Below, piece by piece: positions 34,445-43,805 of a stretch of 64,000 bases of DNA. Made by a program: the position numbers and the translations under genes. This DNA comes from Bizionia sp. (lineage in GTDB: Bacteria; Bacteroidota; Bacteroidia; Flavobacteriales; Flavobacteriaceae), in contig JAHDHI010000003.1 of the NCBI GenBank assembly GCA_020631395.1, positions 34,699-98,698 on the forward strand, written 5' to 3'. Every line of letters begins with the position of its first letter. Position 1 is the first letter of the stretch. The notes under the pieces were generated by a model. That model did no database searches, was not told the origin of the DNA, and was given only the letters and a program-made list of their open reading frames with translations.

Positions 34445-34487
34445 CACCATTTGACCGATAAAAATAATTAAACAACTAGCAAATGAA
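34365..34487 (+). repeat. 28-base direct repeat flanking the second leader hairpin; second copy holds the queA start
   Basis: The same 28 bases occur at 34365-34392 and 34460-34487, ending in ATGAA. The second copy contains the real queA ATG; the first starts a mini-frame of six codons (ATG 34388 to TAA 34408). The repeats bracket the hairpin at 34394-34444, as if a 95-bp block had been duplicated or a small palindromic element inserted with duplication of its target. Confidence 0.7.
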
Positions 34488-35532
34488 ATTATCAAACTTT
34501 GGATTTGAGTTACCAGAAGAGTTATTGGCGGAATATCCATCAGAAAATAGAGATGAGTCTCGCTTAATGGTTTTAAATAGAAAAGAACAAACCATAGAAC
34601 ACAAGCAATTTAAAGATCTTATCGATTATTTTGAGGAAGACGATGTGATGATTCTAAACAATACAAAAGTCTTTCCAGCACGTCTATACGGAAACAAGGA
34701 AAAGACTGGAGCCAGAATCGAAGTGTTCTTATTAAGAGAATTAAATGAGGAACAACGCCTTTGGGACGTTTTGGTAGATCCAGCCCGTAAAATAAGAATA
34801 GGAAACAAACTGTATTTTGGAGATGATGAGACTTTGGTGGCAGAAGTCATAGACAATACAACGTCTAGAGGACGAACATTGCGTTTTCTATACGATGGAT
34901 CTTATGCCGAGTTTCGTGCCAAGTTAAAGACATTGGGAGAAACCCCACTGCCCAAGTACATAAAGAGGGATGTAGAACCGGAAGACGAAGAACGTTACCA
35001 AACCATTTTCGCAAAAGAAGAAGGTGCAGTAGCAGCACCTACGGCGGGATTGCACTTTTCCAAACATCTATTGAAGCGTTTGGAGATAAAAGGAGTGGAT
35101 TTTGCAGAAGTAACATTGCATGTAGGTTTGGGAACATTCAACCCAGTTGAAGTGGAGGATCTATCCAAGCACAAAATGGACAGTGAAGAAGTGTTCATAG
35201 GGCCAAAGACGGTCGAGACGATAAATGCAGCCTTGAAAAGCAGAAGACGAATTTGTGCAGTAGGTACTACGGCCATGCGAGCAGTGGAAAGTGCAGTGTC
35301 ATCAAACTCGACATTGAACGAAATCGATGGTTGGACAAACAAGTTCATATTCCCTCCATACGATTTTAGCATAGCAAATGCAATGATTACGAACTTCCAC
35401 ACGCCAAAATCAACATTGTTGATGATGGCATCAGCCTTTGCAGGTCATGATTTCATATTGAAAGCGTATGAAGAAGCGGTAAAGGAAAAATATAAATTCT
35501 ACAGTTATGGAGATGCGATGTTAATTATCTAA
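34483..35532 (+). CDS. queA: S-adenosylmethionine:tRNA ribosyltransferase-isomerase
   Basis: Transfers the ribose of SAM to preQ1 in tRNA, forming epoxyqueuosine. The 349-residue length and the motifs [40 protein letters not shown] and [10 protein letters not shown] are standard for QueA, with [12 protein letters not shown] and [12 protein letters not shown] near the end. The start is the ATG within the second leader repeat. No other queuosine genes are in the window. A terminator follows 34 bp after the stop. Confidence 0.96.
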   Translation: MKLSNFGFELPEELLAEYPSENRDESRLMVLNRKEQTIEHKQFKDLIDYFEEDDVMILNNTKVFPARLYGNKEKTGARIEVFLLRELNEEQRLWDVLVDPARKIRIGNKLYFGDDETLVAEVIDNTTSRGRTLRFLYDGSYAEFRAKLKTLGETPLPKYIKRDVEPEDEERYQTIFAKEEGAVAAPTAGLHFSKHLLKRLEIKGVDFAEVTLHVGLGTFNPVEVEDLSKHKMDSEEVFIGPKTVETINAALKSRRRICAVGTTAMRAVESAVSSNSTLNEIDGWTNKFIFPPYDFSIANAMITNFHTPKSTLLMMASAFAGHDFILKAYEEAVKEKYKFYSYGDAMLII

Positions 35533-35565
35533 GTAGCACCAAATTCAAAATGAAAAAAAACAAGA

Positions 35566-35601
35566 CCTTGATTCATGACACAATTTGAATCAAGGTTTTT
35601 T
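35566..35601 (+). terminator. Intrinsic terminator after queA
   Basis: CCTTGATTC (35566-35574) and GAATCAAGG (35587-35595) form a 9-bp stem followed by six T (35596-35601). Confidence 0.8.
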
Positions 35602-35683
35602 AGTATTGAAACATAGAAATAAGAATGTAAAGGCACTATATAATTCGTAATTAGGTATTTGTTTCACTATTTTTGCAAGACTT

Positions 35684-36724
35684 ATGGCAATCAAGAAAAA
35701 AGACATCAGAGCATTGACAAAAGACCAGCTAAGGGCCTTTTTCGAAAAAGAAGGAGACAAGGCCTTTCGTGGAAATCAGGTATACGAATGGCTTTGGAGC
35801 AAAGGCGCCCATGTTTTCGAAGACATGACGAACCTGTCCAAGGAAACAAGGCAAATGCTGGAAGACAACTTTGTGATAAATCACATACAGGTGGACACCA
35901 TGCAAAGAAGCAATGATGGCACCGTTAAAAATGCAGTGCGTCTTCACGATGGATTGATTGTGGAATCGGTATTGATTCCCACCGAAACTAGAACCACGGC
36001 CTGTGTGTCCAGTCAAGTGGGGTGCAGTTTGGATTGCAAGTTTTGCGCAACGGCACGATTGAAGCGAATGCGTAATTTGAATCCAGATGAAATTTACGAT
36101 CAAGTATTGGCCATAGACAAAGAAAGTAAATTGTATTTCAATAGACCTTTGAGCAACATCGTGTTCATGGGAATGGGAGAACCACTTATGAATTACAACA
36201 ATGTAATCAAGGCCATAGACAAAATAACATCTCCAGAAGGATTGGGGATGTCTCCAAAACGGATAGTAGTCTCAACCTCTGGCGTACCCAAGATAATAAA
36301 GAAAATGGCAGATGATGAGGTGAAGTTCAATTTGGCAGTATCCTTGCATTCGGCGATAGATGAAGTGAGAACCACAATAATGCCTTTCAATGAAACCTTC
36401 CCGCTTAAAGATCTAAGAGAAGCATTGGAGTATTGGTATGAGAAGACACAGCGCAAGATAACCTACGAATATGTGGTGTGGGATGGCATCAACGATTCCC
36501 AAAAGGACATCGATGCCTTGGTGCGTTTCTGTAAATATGTACCATGTAAAGTCAATATCATAGAATACAATCCAATTGACGATGGGCAATTTCAGCAAGC
36601 AAAGAGTGCGGCAATAGATGACTACATCTATCATTTGGAGAGAAATAGAATTGTTGTCAATGTTCGCAGAAGTAGAGGAAAGGACATAGATGCAGCCTGT
36701 GGTCAACTGGCAAATAAAAGCTAA
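35684..36724 (+). CDS. rlmN: 23S rRNA (adenine-C2)-methyltransferase RlmN
   Basis: Radical SAM enzyme methylating A2503 of 23S rRNA and A37 of some tRNAs. The 346-residue protein has the radical SAM triad SQVGCSLDCKFCATA (C-x3-C-x2-C), GMGEPLMNY for SAM, and a C-terminal catalytic Cys in DAACGQL; the other methyl-carrying Cys is in TTACVSSQ. A TATTTTTG -7 element lies at 35668-35675, only 8 bases before the ATG. Cytosolic. Confidence 0.96.
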   Translation: MAIKKKDIRALTKDQLRAFFEKEGDKAFRGNQVYEWLWSKGAHVFEDMTNLSKETRQMLEDNFVINHIQVDTMQRSNDGTVKNAVRLHDGLIVESVLIPTETRTTACVSSQVGCSLDCKFCATARLKRMRNLNPDEIYDQVLAIDKESKLYFNRPLSNIVFMGMGEPLMNYNNVIKAIDKITSPEGLGMSPKRIVVSTSGVPKIIKKMADDEVKFNLAVSLHSAIDEVRTTIMPFNETFPLKDLREALEYWYEKTQRKITYEYVVWDGINDSQKDIDALVRFCKYVPCKVNIIEYNPIDDGQFQQAKSAAIDDYIYHLERNRIVVNVRRSRGKDIDAACGQLANKS

Positions 36725-36750
36725 AATTACAATTTGATGTTTTGGCAAAC

Positions 36751-37872
36751 ATGGATTACATTAAAATTTCAATATTACTGTTTTCGATTGGGGTCTTTTC
36801 TCAAAATTTGGTGTTGAATCCAAGTTTTGAAAATAGTAAATGCAAATCATTTATAAGTAATTTTGATGTTTTTGTTTCTAACTGGTCTACTCCTACATAT
36901 GGTTCCACCGACTTATTTAGCTCCTGTATAAAGGGAATGGTTTCAAATCCAGTTAATTACAATGGAATCCAAATCCCTAAGTCTGGTAAAAATTATGCTG
37001 GGTTCTATTTGTTTTCAAAAGATAACTATCGAGAATATGTTCAAGGGGAATTATCGCAAAAATTAAAAAAAGGAGAAAAATACATTATCTCATTTTATAT
37101 TAGTCTTGCTGAGAATTCTGATTATGCCATTAGAGATGTTGGAGTACTCTTAACAGAACAAAAATTGAAAATTAAAATTCATAGAGAACTTTCAGAAAGA
37201 CAATTGAAAAAACATAAAATTTCAGGTTATTCACTGTATGAAATTGATAACAGTAGATACTATACTGATAAAAAGGAATGGACATTTGTCCAAATTGAGT
37301 TTATAGCAAAAGGCAACGAAAAATTCTTTACAATCGGAAATTTTGATAGAAATTCAAAAACAAAAAAACAACTTGTTGTTGACAAAGACCAATTCAATAT
37401 GTCATATTACTACATTGATTCAATAAGTTTGGTAAAAAAAGATTCGATAAAAACAAACAATGTAAAAAATAGCGATTCTATTGTTAAACATTTGTCTAAT
37501 CCTGTATTGGGGAAAATAAAATTAAATAAAGATTACATCTTTAAAAATGTAGTATTTGATTTTAACAGTTTCCGACTTTCAAATGCTGCGAAATCTGAAA
37601 TAAATACTGTTTTTCAATTTTTAAAGCAAAACAATAATTTAAATGTCATAATTTATGGACATACGGATAATGTTGGGAATTCTGATTTTAATCAAACACT
37701 TTCAGAAAAAAGAGCAAAAGCAATAGCAGAATATTTTATATCATTGGGTCTGCTTAAAGAGAGGATAACCTCATATGGATATGGGGAATCAAGACCAATT
37801 GAATCAAACGATACTGAGATAGGAAGGAATAAAAACAGAAGAGTTGAATTTAGGATTGTGAAAAATAACTAA
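36751..37872 (+). CDS. OmpA-family envelope protein
   Basis: A 373-residue exported protein: signal peptide (YIKISILLFSIGVFSQ), an N-terminal beta-sandwich-like region (NLVLNPSFENSKC; about 20-230) similar to carbohydrate-binding-like modules at the start of other OmpA proteins of this phylum, a linker, and a C-terminal OmpA peptidoglycan-binding domain (about 265-373) with YGHTDNVGNSDFNQTLSEKRA and NRRVEFRI. The ATG at 36751 is used; TTG at 36742 is weaker. The gene is markedly AT-richer than rlmN and the synthetase next to it. Likely tethers the outer membrane to peptidoglycan. Confidence 0.82.
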   Translation: MDYIKISILLFSIGVFSQNLVLNPSFENSKCKSFISNFDVFVSNWSTPTYGSTDLFSSCIKGMVSNPVNYNGIQIPKSGKNYAGFYLFSKDNYREYVQGELSQKLKKGEKYIISFYISLAENSDYAIRDVGVLLTEQKLKIKIHRELSERQLKKHKISGYSLYEIDNSRYYTDKKEWTFVQIEFIAKGNEKFFTIGNFDRNSKTKKQLVVDKDQFNMSYYYIDSISLVKKDSIKTNNVKNSDSIVKHLSNPVLGKIKLNKDYIFKNVVFDFNSFRLSNAAKSEINTVFQFLKQNNNLNVIIYGHTDNVGNSDFNQTLSEKRAKAIAEYFISLGLLKERITSYGYGESRPIESNDTEIGRNKNRRVEFRIVKNN

Positions 37873-38019
37873 CCAGAAAAATACTGCTACTGCTGTATTT
37901 ATTCTCTGAAACAGAATATATCCAATAGAAAATGCTTAGAACGGTTTATATGCAAACATGGATTTTTAGAACCACGAATTCACTTTGTAAAAGTCGAAAA
38001 TGCTATATTTGCTAAACTT

Positions 38020-38997
38020 GTGAAAATAACCGAACAAATAAAACAACCCATAGCATACGAAATGGAACTTTTCGAGAAGAAGTTTCGTTTGGCAATGTCT
38101 TCCAAGGTTGCTTTGTTGAACCGCATCACACACTACATAGTAAATAGAAAAGGAAAGCAAATGCGACCTATGTTCGTGTTTTTGGTGGCCAAGATGGTAT
38201 CCAATGGAGAAGTCTTGGATCGCACCTATAGAGGAGCGTCGGTAATAGAATTGATCCATACGGCGACCTTGGTACATGATGATGTCGTAGACGATAGCAA
38301 CCAACGTCGTGGATTCTTTTCCATAAATGCACTTTGGAAAAACAAGATAGCCGTACTCATAGGGGATTTTTTATTGTCAAAAGGACTGCTTCTTTCCATA
38401 GACAATGGAGATTTCGATCTGTTGAAGATCATTTCCGTGGCAGTGAGGGAAATGAGCGAAGGAGAATTGCTTCAAATAGAGAAAGCAAGGAAACTGGACA
38501 TAACCGAAGCCATCTATTACGATATAATTCGTCAAAAGACAGCAACACTCATTGCCGCTTGTTGTAGTTTGGGGGCAGCATCGGTAAAGCCCGATGGACC
38601 AGAGGTGGAATCCATGCGTAAGTTTGGAGAGCTCATAGGGATGGCATTTCAAATAAAGGACGATTTATTCGATTACGGATCCAGGAGCATAGGCAAGCCC
38701 GTGGGAATAGACATCAAAGAGCAAAAAATGACCTTGCCTTTGATTCACGTTCTCAACAATTGTGAGAAAAAGGATAAGAAATGGCTCATCAACTCGATTA
38801 AGAATCACAACAAAGACAAGAAACGTGTCAACGAGGTCATCGACTTTGTGAAAAGCAATGGAGGATTGGAATATGCAGTATCCAAAATGAAGGACTTTCA
38901 ATCCGAAGCCTTGCAAATACTAAATGAATTCCCAAATTCTGAATATCGATCTTCATTGGAATTGATGGTGAATTATGTTATCGAAAGAAAGAAATAA
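38020..38997 (+). CDS. Polyprenyl diphosphate synthase (trans-isoprenyl synthase)
   Basis: Chain-elongating prenyltransferase (octaprenyl-type, for menaquinone or undecaprenyl-like chains). The 325-residue protein has both aspartate-rich motifs: LVHDDVVDD (first DDxxD) and KDDLFDYG (second, DDxxD as DDLFD). A GTG start at 38020 is required to include the conserved KITEQIKQPIAYEMELF start; the first ATG would be at 38062. A TATATTTG -7 element ends at 38011, so the transcript would start very near the GTG. Chain length cannot be read from sequence here. Confidence 0.9.
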   Translation: MKITEQIKQPIAYEMELFEKKFRLAMSSKVALLNRITHYIVNRKGKQMRPMFVFLVAKMVSNGEVLDRTYRGASVIELIHTATLVHDDVVDDSNQRRGFFSINALWKNKIAVLIGDFLLSKGLLLSIDNGDFDLLKIISVAVREMSEGELLQIEKARKLDITEAIYYDIIRQKTATLIAACCSLGAASVKPDGPEVESMRKFGELIGMAFQIKDDLFDYGSRSIGKPVGIDIKEQKMTLPLIHVLNNCEKKDKKWLINSIKNHNKDKKRVNEVIDFVKSNGGLEYAVSKMKDFQSEALQILNEFPNSEYRSSLELMVNYVIERKK

Positions 38998-39074
38998 TTT
39001 TTTTTAAGTCTCAAGGCAACCTTTAGTACAAATTTTGCGTCTTTGTAAATAGAAGACTAAAACTATCAGCTTTT

Positions 39075-39638
39075 TTGAAAGTAATTCAATTATATAAAAA
39101 CGAACCGAGGCTCATAAAGAGAGCCATCAAAAACAATCGTGAAGCGCAACACATGTTGTACGAGTTGCATGCGCCAAAGATGTTGAGTATATGCCGCTAC
39201 TATATCAAAGACGTGCAATATGCAGAGGAAGCAATGCTCAACGGATTCTTCAAGGTGTTTTCCAATTTGAAGAACTTCAAGGGAGAAGGGAGTTTCGAAG
39301 GTTGGATAAGAAGGATAATGGTAAGAGAATCCATTTCCTTTTTAAGGAAGCAAAAGAAAGTGGAGTTTGCAGTGGAAGAAGTGGAAATTCACAATGACCA
39401 TACAAATAACATACAAACGGAAATAGAAGTAGATCAAATACAACAATTGATAGATGCATTGCCAGAAGGCTATAGAATGGTTTTTGTAATGTATGCGATC
39501 GAAGGATACAAGCATCAAGAAATAGCTGAAATGTTAAACATAAGCTTGGGAACTTCCAAATCGCAACTATTCAAAGCACGGAAGATGCTTCAACAAAAGA
39601 TTAACGACCTAAATACATCGAGTTATGGCACCAATTAA
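39075..39638 (+). CDS. ECF-type RNA polymerase sigma factor
   Basis: A 187-residue sigma-70 family protein of the extracytoplasmic function class, with sigma-2 (YYIKDVQYAEEAMLNGFFKVFSNLKNFKGEGSFEGWIRRIM, shown here in parts: AEEAMLNGFFKVF, SFEGWIRRI) and sigma-4 (LPEGYRMVFVMYAIEGYKH, GTSKSQLFKARKML) regions. The start is a TTG at 39075, since no ATG precedes conserved residues. It overlaps the next gene by 14 bp. That gene encodes a single-span protein that is a likely anti-sigma factor. Confidence 0.88.
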   Translation: MKVIQLYKNEPRLIKRAIKNNREAQHMLYELHAPKMLSICRYYIKDVQYAEEAMLNGFFKVFSNLKNFKGEGSFEGWIRRIMVRESISFLRKQKKVEFAVEEVEIHNDHTNNIQTEIEVDQIQQLIDALPEGYRMVFVMYAIEGYKHQEIAEMLNISLGTSKSQLFKARKMLQQKINDLNTSSYGTN

Positions 39639-40401
39639 ATTTGAAGAAGACATGAGAGAGAAGCTCGAAAAAAGAACCATCGAGCCATCTTCCAATGCTT
39701 GGGGCAAACTATCTCAACAATTGGAAGCAGAAAATAAAAAGCAAAATAGGAAAGGCTATTGGTGGTTGGGGGCAGCAGCAAGTGTGATAGGAGTTCTGTT
39801 CGTGATGAATGCGTATTTCAATTCCGATGCTACAAATGGCACATCGACAGTGGTAAATGTAGAAGATGTTGCAAAACCTGAAGAAAGCAAGGAAGAACTG
39901 AAAAATAACAAAGTAGAAAAGGAATCTTTGGTAAAAATAGAAATTGCCATCGATCTAGAAGACAAAAACGAGCAAGAGAAAATAGAAGTAAAGGCTGAGG
40001 AAGCGCAATACTTGGCTAAGGTAAACACTGTTGAAGAAGGAAGGAAAAGAAACAAAACAACAAAAGATGAGCAGAATAAAATAGAAGAAGATGTCGTCTC
40101 CAATGAACCCGATGCCAACGATGAGATACAAAAAAACAATAAGATCGAGACCGTTTTAATGGAGGTGGCAGAAAATACCAATGCAGTTACCGATAGTGAC
40201 ATAGATGCCCTCTTAAAGCAAGCGGAACAAAGTATGGCCACAAAGGAATCAAGAGTAGCCAACAAAGAAAAGCTGGATTACAACGACCTGTTGAATGAAG
40301 TCGAAGACGATTTGGAAGAGTCTTTTAGGGACAAGCTCTTGAAAACGGTAAAAGACGGTTACCATTCCGTTAAATCTTATGTTGCAGAGCGCAACGATTA
40401 G
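39625..40401 (+). CDS. Probable membrane anti-sigma factor
   Basis: A 258-residue protein with a cytoplasmic N-terminal part (IEPSSNAWGKLSQQL, a pattern seen in anti-sigma-like proteins of this phylum), one membrane helix (WWLGAAASVIGVLFVMNAYF, about residues 47-66), then a long highly charged region rich in Lys, Glu and Asn with predicted coiled coil and short helical end (DLLNEVEDDLEESF). It overlaps the sigma gene by 14 bp. No zinc-binding HxxxCxxC anti-sigma motif is visible, so the assignment rests on architecture and position. Confidence 0.6.
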   Translation: MAPIKFEEDMREKLEKRTIEPSSNAWGKLSQQLEAENKKQNRKGYWWLGAAASVIGVLFVMNAYFNSDATNGTSTVVNVEDVAKPEESKEELKNNKVEKESLVKIEIAIDLEDKNEQEKIEVKAEEAQYLAKVNTVEEGRKRNKTTKDEQNKIEEDVVSNEPDANDEIQKNNKIETVLMEVAENTNAVTDSDIDALLKQAEQSMATKESRVANKEKLDYNDLLNEVEDDLEESFRDKLLKTVKDGYHSVKSYVAERND

Positions 40402-40507
40402 CCTCGAAGATTATCACAAAGTAGTAAAATCCAAAAAACAATTCATCAATAAATAAGTCAATATTAATTTATACTGAAGCATATTCGGTATCCAAAAACG
40501 AACAATT

Positions 40508-41578
40508 ATGAAAACAATTACCCAATATCTAATCGCTTTTATACTCGCTTTCTACGTCACGAACGTGATGGGACAAGATACGATACAAGCACAGGAAAAG
40601 GAAAGCAAGTTGGAAAACGTTGAAACCTTGAAGGAAAAGATAAGGGCAAGCGAAAAAGAAGCTTTGAAGAAGGAAGTGGAAGCCATCAATGAAAGGGTGG
40701 GCAAAAAGGAAATAACCTACGAAGAAGCAGCAACCTTAAAAGAAGAAGCAGCGAAAAAAAGAGCGTTGAACATTGAAAATAGAATAGAAATACTGGTAAA
40801 CAAAAGAGCATTCTATGAAAGAAACAATCTCAATTATGATAGAGATTCAAAAAAAGTGAAATTCGGAATTACCTTTGGAGATGAAGACAATTTTACGGGA
40901 ATATCGATAAATACAACGAAGAAGCCAGTGAAATATGACATTCGTACCAGCAACGACTTGGTGTTGGCCTTTGGATTGAACAATGCCATCACCGATGGAC
41001 AAAGCCTTGGGGATTCTCCATATAAGATTGGTGGGTCGGGTTTCTTCGAATTGGGTTGGAATTGGAAAACAAGGATATTCAAGGATTCCAATTTCGCAAG
41101 GGTGAAGTATGGGTTTTCCTTTCAATGGAACAAATATGATCTGAAGGACAACAAGTATTTCGTACAAAATGGAAATGTCACAACCATAGAACAATTTCCG
41201 TCGGATTTAAAGCAAGCAAAATTTAGAACCACCAATTTGGTTTTTCCCTTGTACTTTGAGTTTGGGCCTTCTGAAAAGGTCGAAAAGAAAGATCGTATTC
41301 GCTTCAACACCTGGGATAAGTTCAAAATCGGTATTGGAGGATATGGAGGATTCAATCTAGGAGCAAAGCAAAAGCTATGGTATAAGGAAGATGGAGAACG
41401 CATCAAGCAAAAAATAAAGCAGAATTACAACGTTAATCCCTTCGTTTATGGTGTTGGAGCCTATGTAGGGATTGGGGACTTGAGCCTCTATGCAAAATAC
41501 GATCTGTCTGAAACCTTCAAAAGCAATAGTGTGAAACAAAACAATCTCTCATTGGGGATACGTGTGGATTTGGATTGA
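40508..41578 (+). CDS. Outer membrane beta-barrel protein with coiled-coil N-terminus
   Basis: A 356-residue protein: signal peptide ending near VMGQ, a coiled-coil stretch (KLENVETLKEKIRAS, about 30-90) followed by a beta-rich C-terminal region (GSGFFELGWNWKTRIF, KYGFSFQWNKYDL, VYGVGAYVGIGDLSLYAKYDL, ending in LGIRVDLD) typical of a barrel. It directly follows the sigma/anti-sigma pair by 106 bp and may be a target or signal input of that sigma factor; this is inference. A terminator follows. Confidence 0.68.
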   Translation: MKTITQYLIAFILAFYVTNVMGQDTIQAQEKESKLENVETLKEKIRASEKEALKKEVEAINERVGKKEITYEEAATLKEEAAKKRALNIENRIEILVNKRAFYERNNLNYDRDSKKVKFGITFGDEDNFTGISINTTKKPVKYDIRTSNDLVLAFGLNNAITDGQSLGDSPYKIGGSGFFELGWNWKTRIFKDSNFARVKYGFSFQWNKYDLKDNKYFVQNGNVTTIEQFPSDLKQAKFRTTNLVFPLYFEFGPSEKVEKKDRIRFNTWDKFKIGIGGYGGFNLGAKQKLWYKEDGERIKQKIKQNYNVNPFVYGVGAYVGIGDLSLYAKYDLSETFKSNSVKQNNLSLGIRVDLD

Positions 41579-41606
41579 TCAAAAATTGAATTAGTAAAAC
41601 ATGAGG

Positions 41607-41634
41607 CCTCTTCAGAATTTTGAAGGGGTTTTTT
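41607..41634 (+). terminator. Intrinsic terminator after the barrel gene
   Basis: CCTCTTCA (41607-41614) and TGAAGGGG (41621-41628; one G-T pair) form a stem followed by six T (41629-41634). Confidence 0.7.
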
Positions 41635-41846
41635 AATTCCAATAGTTTTACTTTTAATATTGCCGCAATACCAATTGATTTTTAACGTGGTATCGTAGGG
41701 AGGTCAATGATGAATTCAATAAAAGAGAGCTCGTGAACATTTAACACTTTCAAGAGAGATTGAATTATATTACATTTACGGAGTATTGAGTGCAAATGGG
41801 GAAGCCATTTTAAAACTCATGTTTTTAGAATGAAAACCAATCAAAA

Positions 41847-43805
41847 TTGATAGCGAAGTCAACCATAGATCAAGTATTTGAGACGGCTCGTTTGGAGGAA
41901 GTCATAGGTGATTTCGTCCAATTGAAGAAGTCGGGAAGTAGTTTCAAGGGACTAAGTCCTTTTAGCGATGAACGTTCACCAAGTTTCATGGTATCGCCAG
42001 TAAAGCAAATTTGGAAGGATTTTTCTAGTGGGAAAGGGGGGAATGTCGTTGCTTTTTTAATGGAACATGAGCATTTTACATATCCAGAAGCCATAAAATA
42101 CCTGGCAAAGAAGTATAACATAGAGATAGAGGAAACCGAGCAATCCAACGAACAAAGAGAAGCAGCAGACAAAAGGGAGAGTCTGTATTTGGTAAGTGAA
42201 TATGCAAATAAATATTTTCAAACCGTAATGCATAAGACCGACCAAGGGAAATCCATAGGCTTAAGCTATTTCAAGGAGCGTGGTTTTACAGAAGAAACAA
42301 TAAAGAAATTCGATTTGGGATATTCACTGGACGAGTGGAGTGCCTTTACCGACGAAGCCATAAAAAAAGGATACAAGCTGGAATTCTTGGAAGGTACGGG
42401 CTTGACCATCGTAAAAGGCGAAAAACGCTTCGATCGTTTCAAAGGTCGTGTAATGTTTCCCATAAAGAGCATGAGTGGGCGTGTCTTGGGATTTGGAGGT
42501 CGTATCTTGACCAACGACAAGAAAGCCGCTAAGTATTTGAATTCACCAGAAAGTGAAATCTATTATAAAAGCAAAGTTCTATACGGCATCTATCATGCAA
42601 AACAAAGCATAGCGAAGGAGGATAATTGCTATCTGGTAGAAGGCTACACGGATGTCATTCAGTTTAATCAAACAGGAATAAGCAACGTGGTGTCTTCCTC
42701 GGGAACAGCCTTGACCAGTGACCAAATACGATTGATTAACAGACTTACAAAGAACATCACGGTACTTTTCGATGGAGATGCTGCGGGTATGAGGGCATCG
42801 CTTAGAGGGATCGATTTGATTTTGGAGCAAGGTATGAACGTGAGGGTATGTACCTTTCCCGAAGGAGAAGATCCAGACAGTTTTGCCAAGCAGAATACAC
42901 TAGAGGAATTGACCTCGTACCTAGAGCAGAATGCAAAGGACTTCATTCAGTTCAAAGCATCTGTCCTATATGAGGAATCCAAAAACGATCCGATAAAGAA
43001 AGCAGAAACCATTAGGGACATCATCAATAGCATTTCCAAGATTCCAGATCGCATCAAGAAGGAAGTCTATATCCAAGAATGTGCAAGGATAATGGATATT
43101 GGTGAAGAGGTGCTTTTTACCACTTTGGCGCAAATAGACAAAAAGGAAACCGAAGCGAACAGCAAAGACGCACAAAGGGAAAAAAAGACCTTCGAAGTAA
43201 TAAAGCACAAGCAACCGGTAAAGAAAGTAGACGTACAATATGTTCTGGAACGGAAGATCATAGAGGTATTGTTGCTTTACGGTAACCAAACACAGGATTT
43301 CGAAGATTTGGTGCTAAAGGAAAATGAAAAGGGAGAACTTGTTCTGGAACCTATAGTACATGAAGCCAAGGTCTTTGAGAAAGTGTTTTTGGACCTCCAG
43401 GACGATGAAATGGAATTTTCCAATCCACAGTTCAAAAACATTTACTATAAGATCATAGACATTCTCAACCAAAATCCAGATTTTCAGTTGGACAATCTAA
43501 TCAATGTCATAGATCAGGATATGGCACAAGAAGTCACATCCATTTTAATGGATGATGAGCGCTATGCCTTGTCGGACTGGGAAAGAAAGGATATTTTTCC
43601 AAAAGCCAAACAAGAAACCATAGCGCAACTGGTAAGCGAAACCATTTTAAGTTTAAGATGTCACCTCATAGACCAAAAGGTAATTGGTTTCAAGGAGCAA
43701 ACCTTAGAACGAAAAAATGAAGTAAATAAAAATATACTAGAAGAAGTAAAAGATTACTATAGCCTTAAAATGTTACTTTCTAGAAAACTAAATCGTGTCT
43801 TGTAA
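41847..43805 (+). CDS. dnaG: DNA primase (DnaG), without zinc ligands
   Basis: Makes RNA primers for replication. TTG start at 41847. The 652-residue protein has the N-terminal zinc-binding-type domain, the catalytic TOPRIM core (VEGYTDVIQFNQTG, VLFDGDAAGMRA) and a C-terminal helicase-binding region. In the N-terminal domain the four expected zinc ligands (C-x2-H ... C-x2-C) are S37, S40, D58 and S61 (GLSPFSDERSPSF and KDFSSGKGGN), so the domain cannot bind zinc in the usual way. Surrounding residues are conserved, so this is an established variant rather than damage. The 3' end overlaps the convergent response regulator gene by 18 bp. Confidence 0.94.
   Translation: MIAKSTIDQVFETARLEEVIGDFVQLKKSGSSFKGLSPFSDERSPSFMVSPVKQIWKDFSSGKGGNVVAFLMEHEHFTYPEAIKYLAKKYNIEIEETEQSNEQREAADKRESLYLVSEYANKYFQTVMHKTDQGKSIGLSYFKERGFTEETIKKFDLGYSLDEWSAFTDEAIKKGYKLEFLEGTGLTIVKGEKRFDRFKGRVMFPIKSMSGRVLGFGGRILTNDKKAAKYLNSPESEIYYKSKVLYGIYHAKQSIAKEDNCYLVEGYTDVIQFNQTGISNVVSSSGTALTSDQIRLINRLTKNITVLFDGDAAGMRASLRGIDLILEQGMNVRVCTFPEGEDPDSFAKQNTLEELTSYLEQNAKDFIQFKASVLYEESKNDPIKKAETIRDIINSISKIPDRIKKEVYIQECARIMDIGEEVLFTTLAQIDKKETEANSKDAQREKKTFEVIKHKQPVKKVDVQYVLERKIIEVLLLYGNQTQDFEDLVLKENEKGELVLEPIVHEAKVFEKVFLDLQDDEMEFSNPQFKNIYYKIIDILNQNPDFQLDNLINVIDQDMAQEVTSILMDDERYALSDWERKDIFPKAKQETIAQLVSETILSLRCHLIDQKVIGFKEQTLERKNEVNKNILEEVKDYYSLKMLLSRKLNRVL

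Noticed and set aside
34302..34487. preQ1 or SAM riboswitch upstream of queA
   Set aside because: The stems do not show the conserved preQ1-I loop/pseudoknot or SAM-I core as I know them; left as an unclassified leader.
39756..40265. 169-codon open frame opposite the anti-sigma-like gene
   Set aside because: Arises as the complement of the Lys/Glu-rich coding strand (Ser/Phe/Leu-rich translation).
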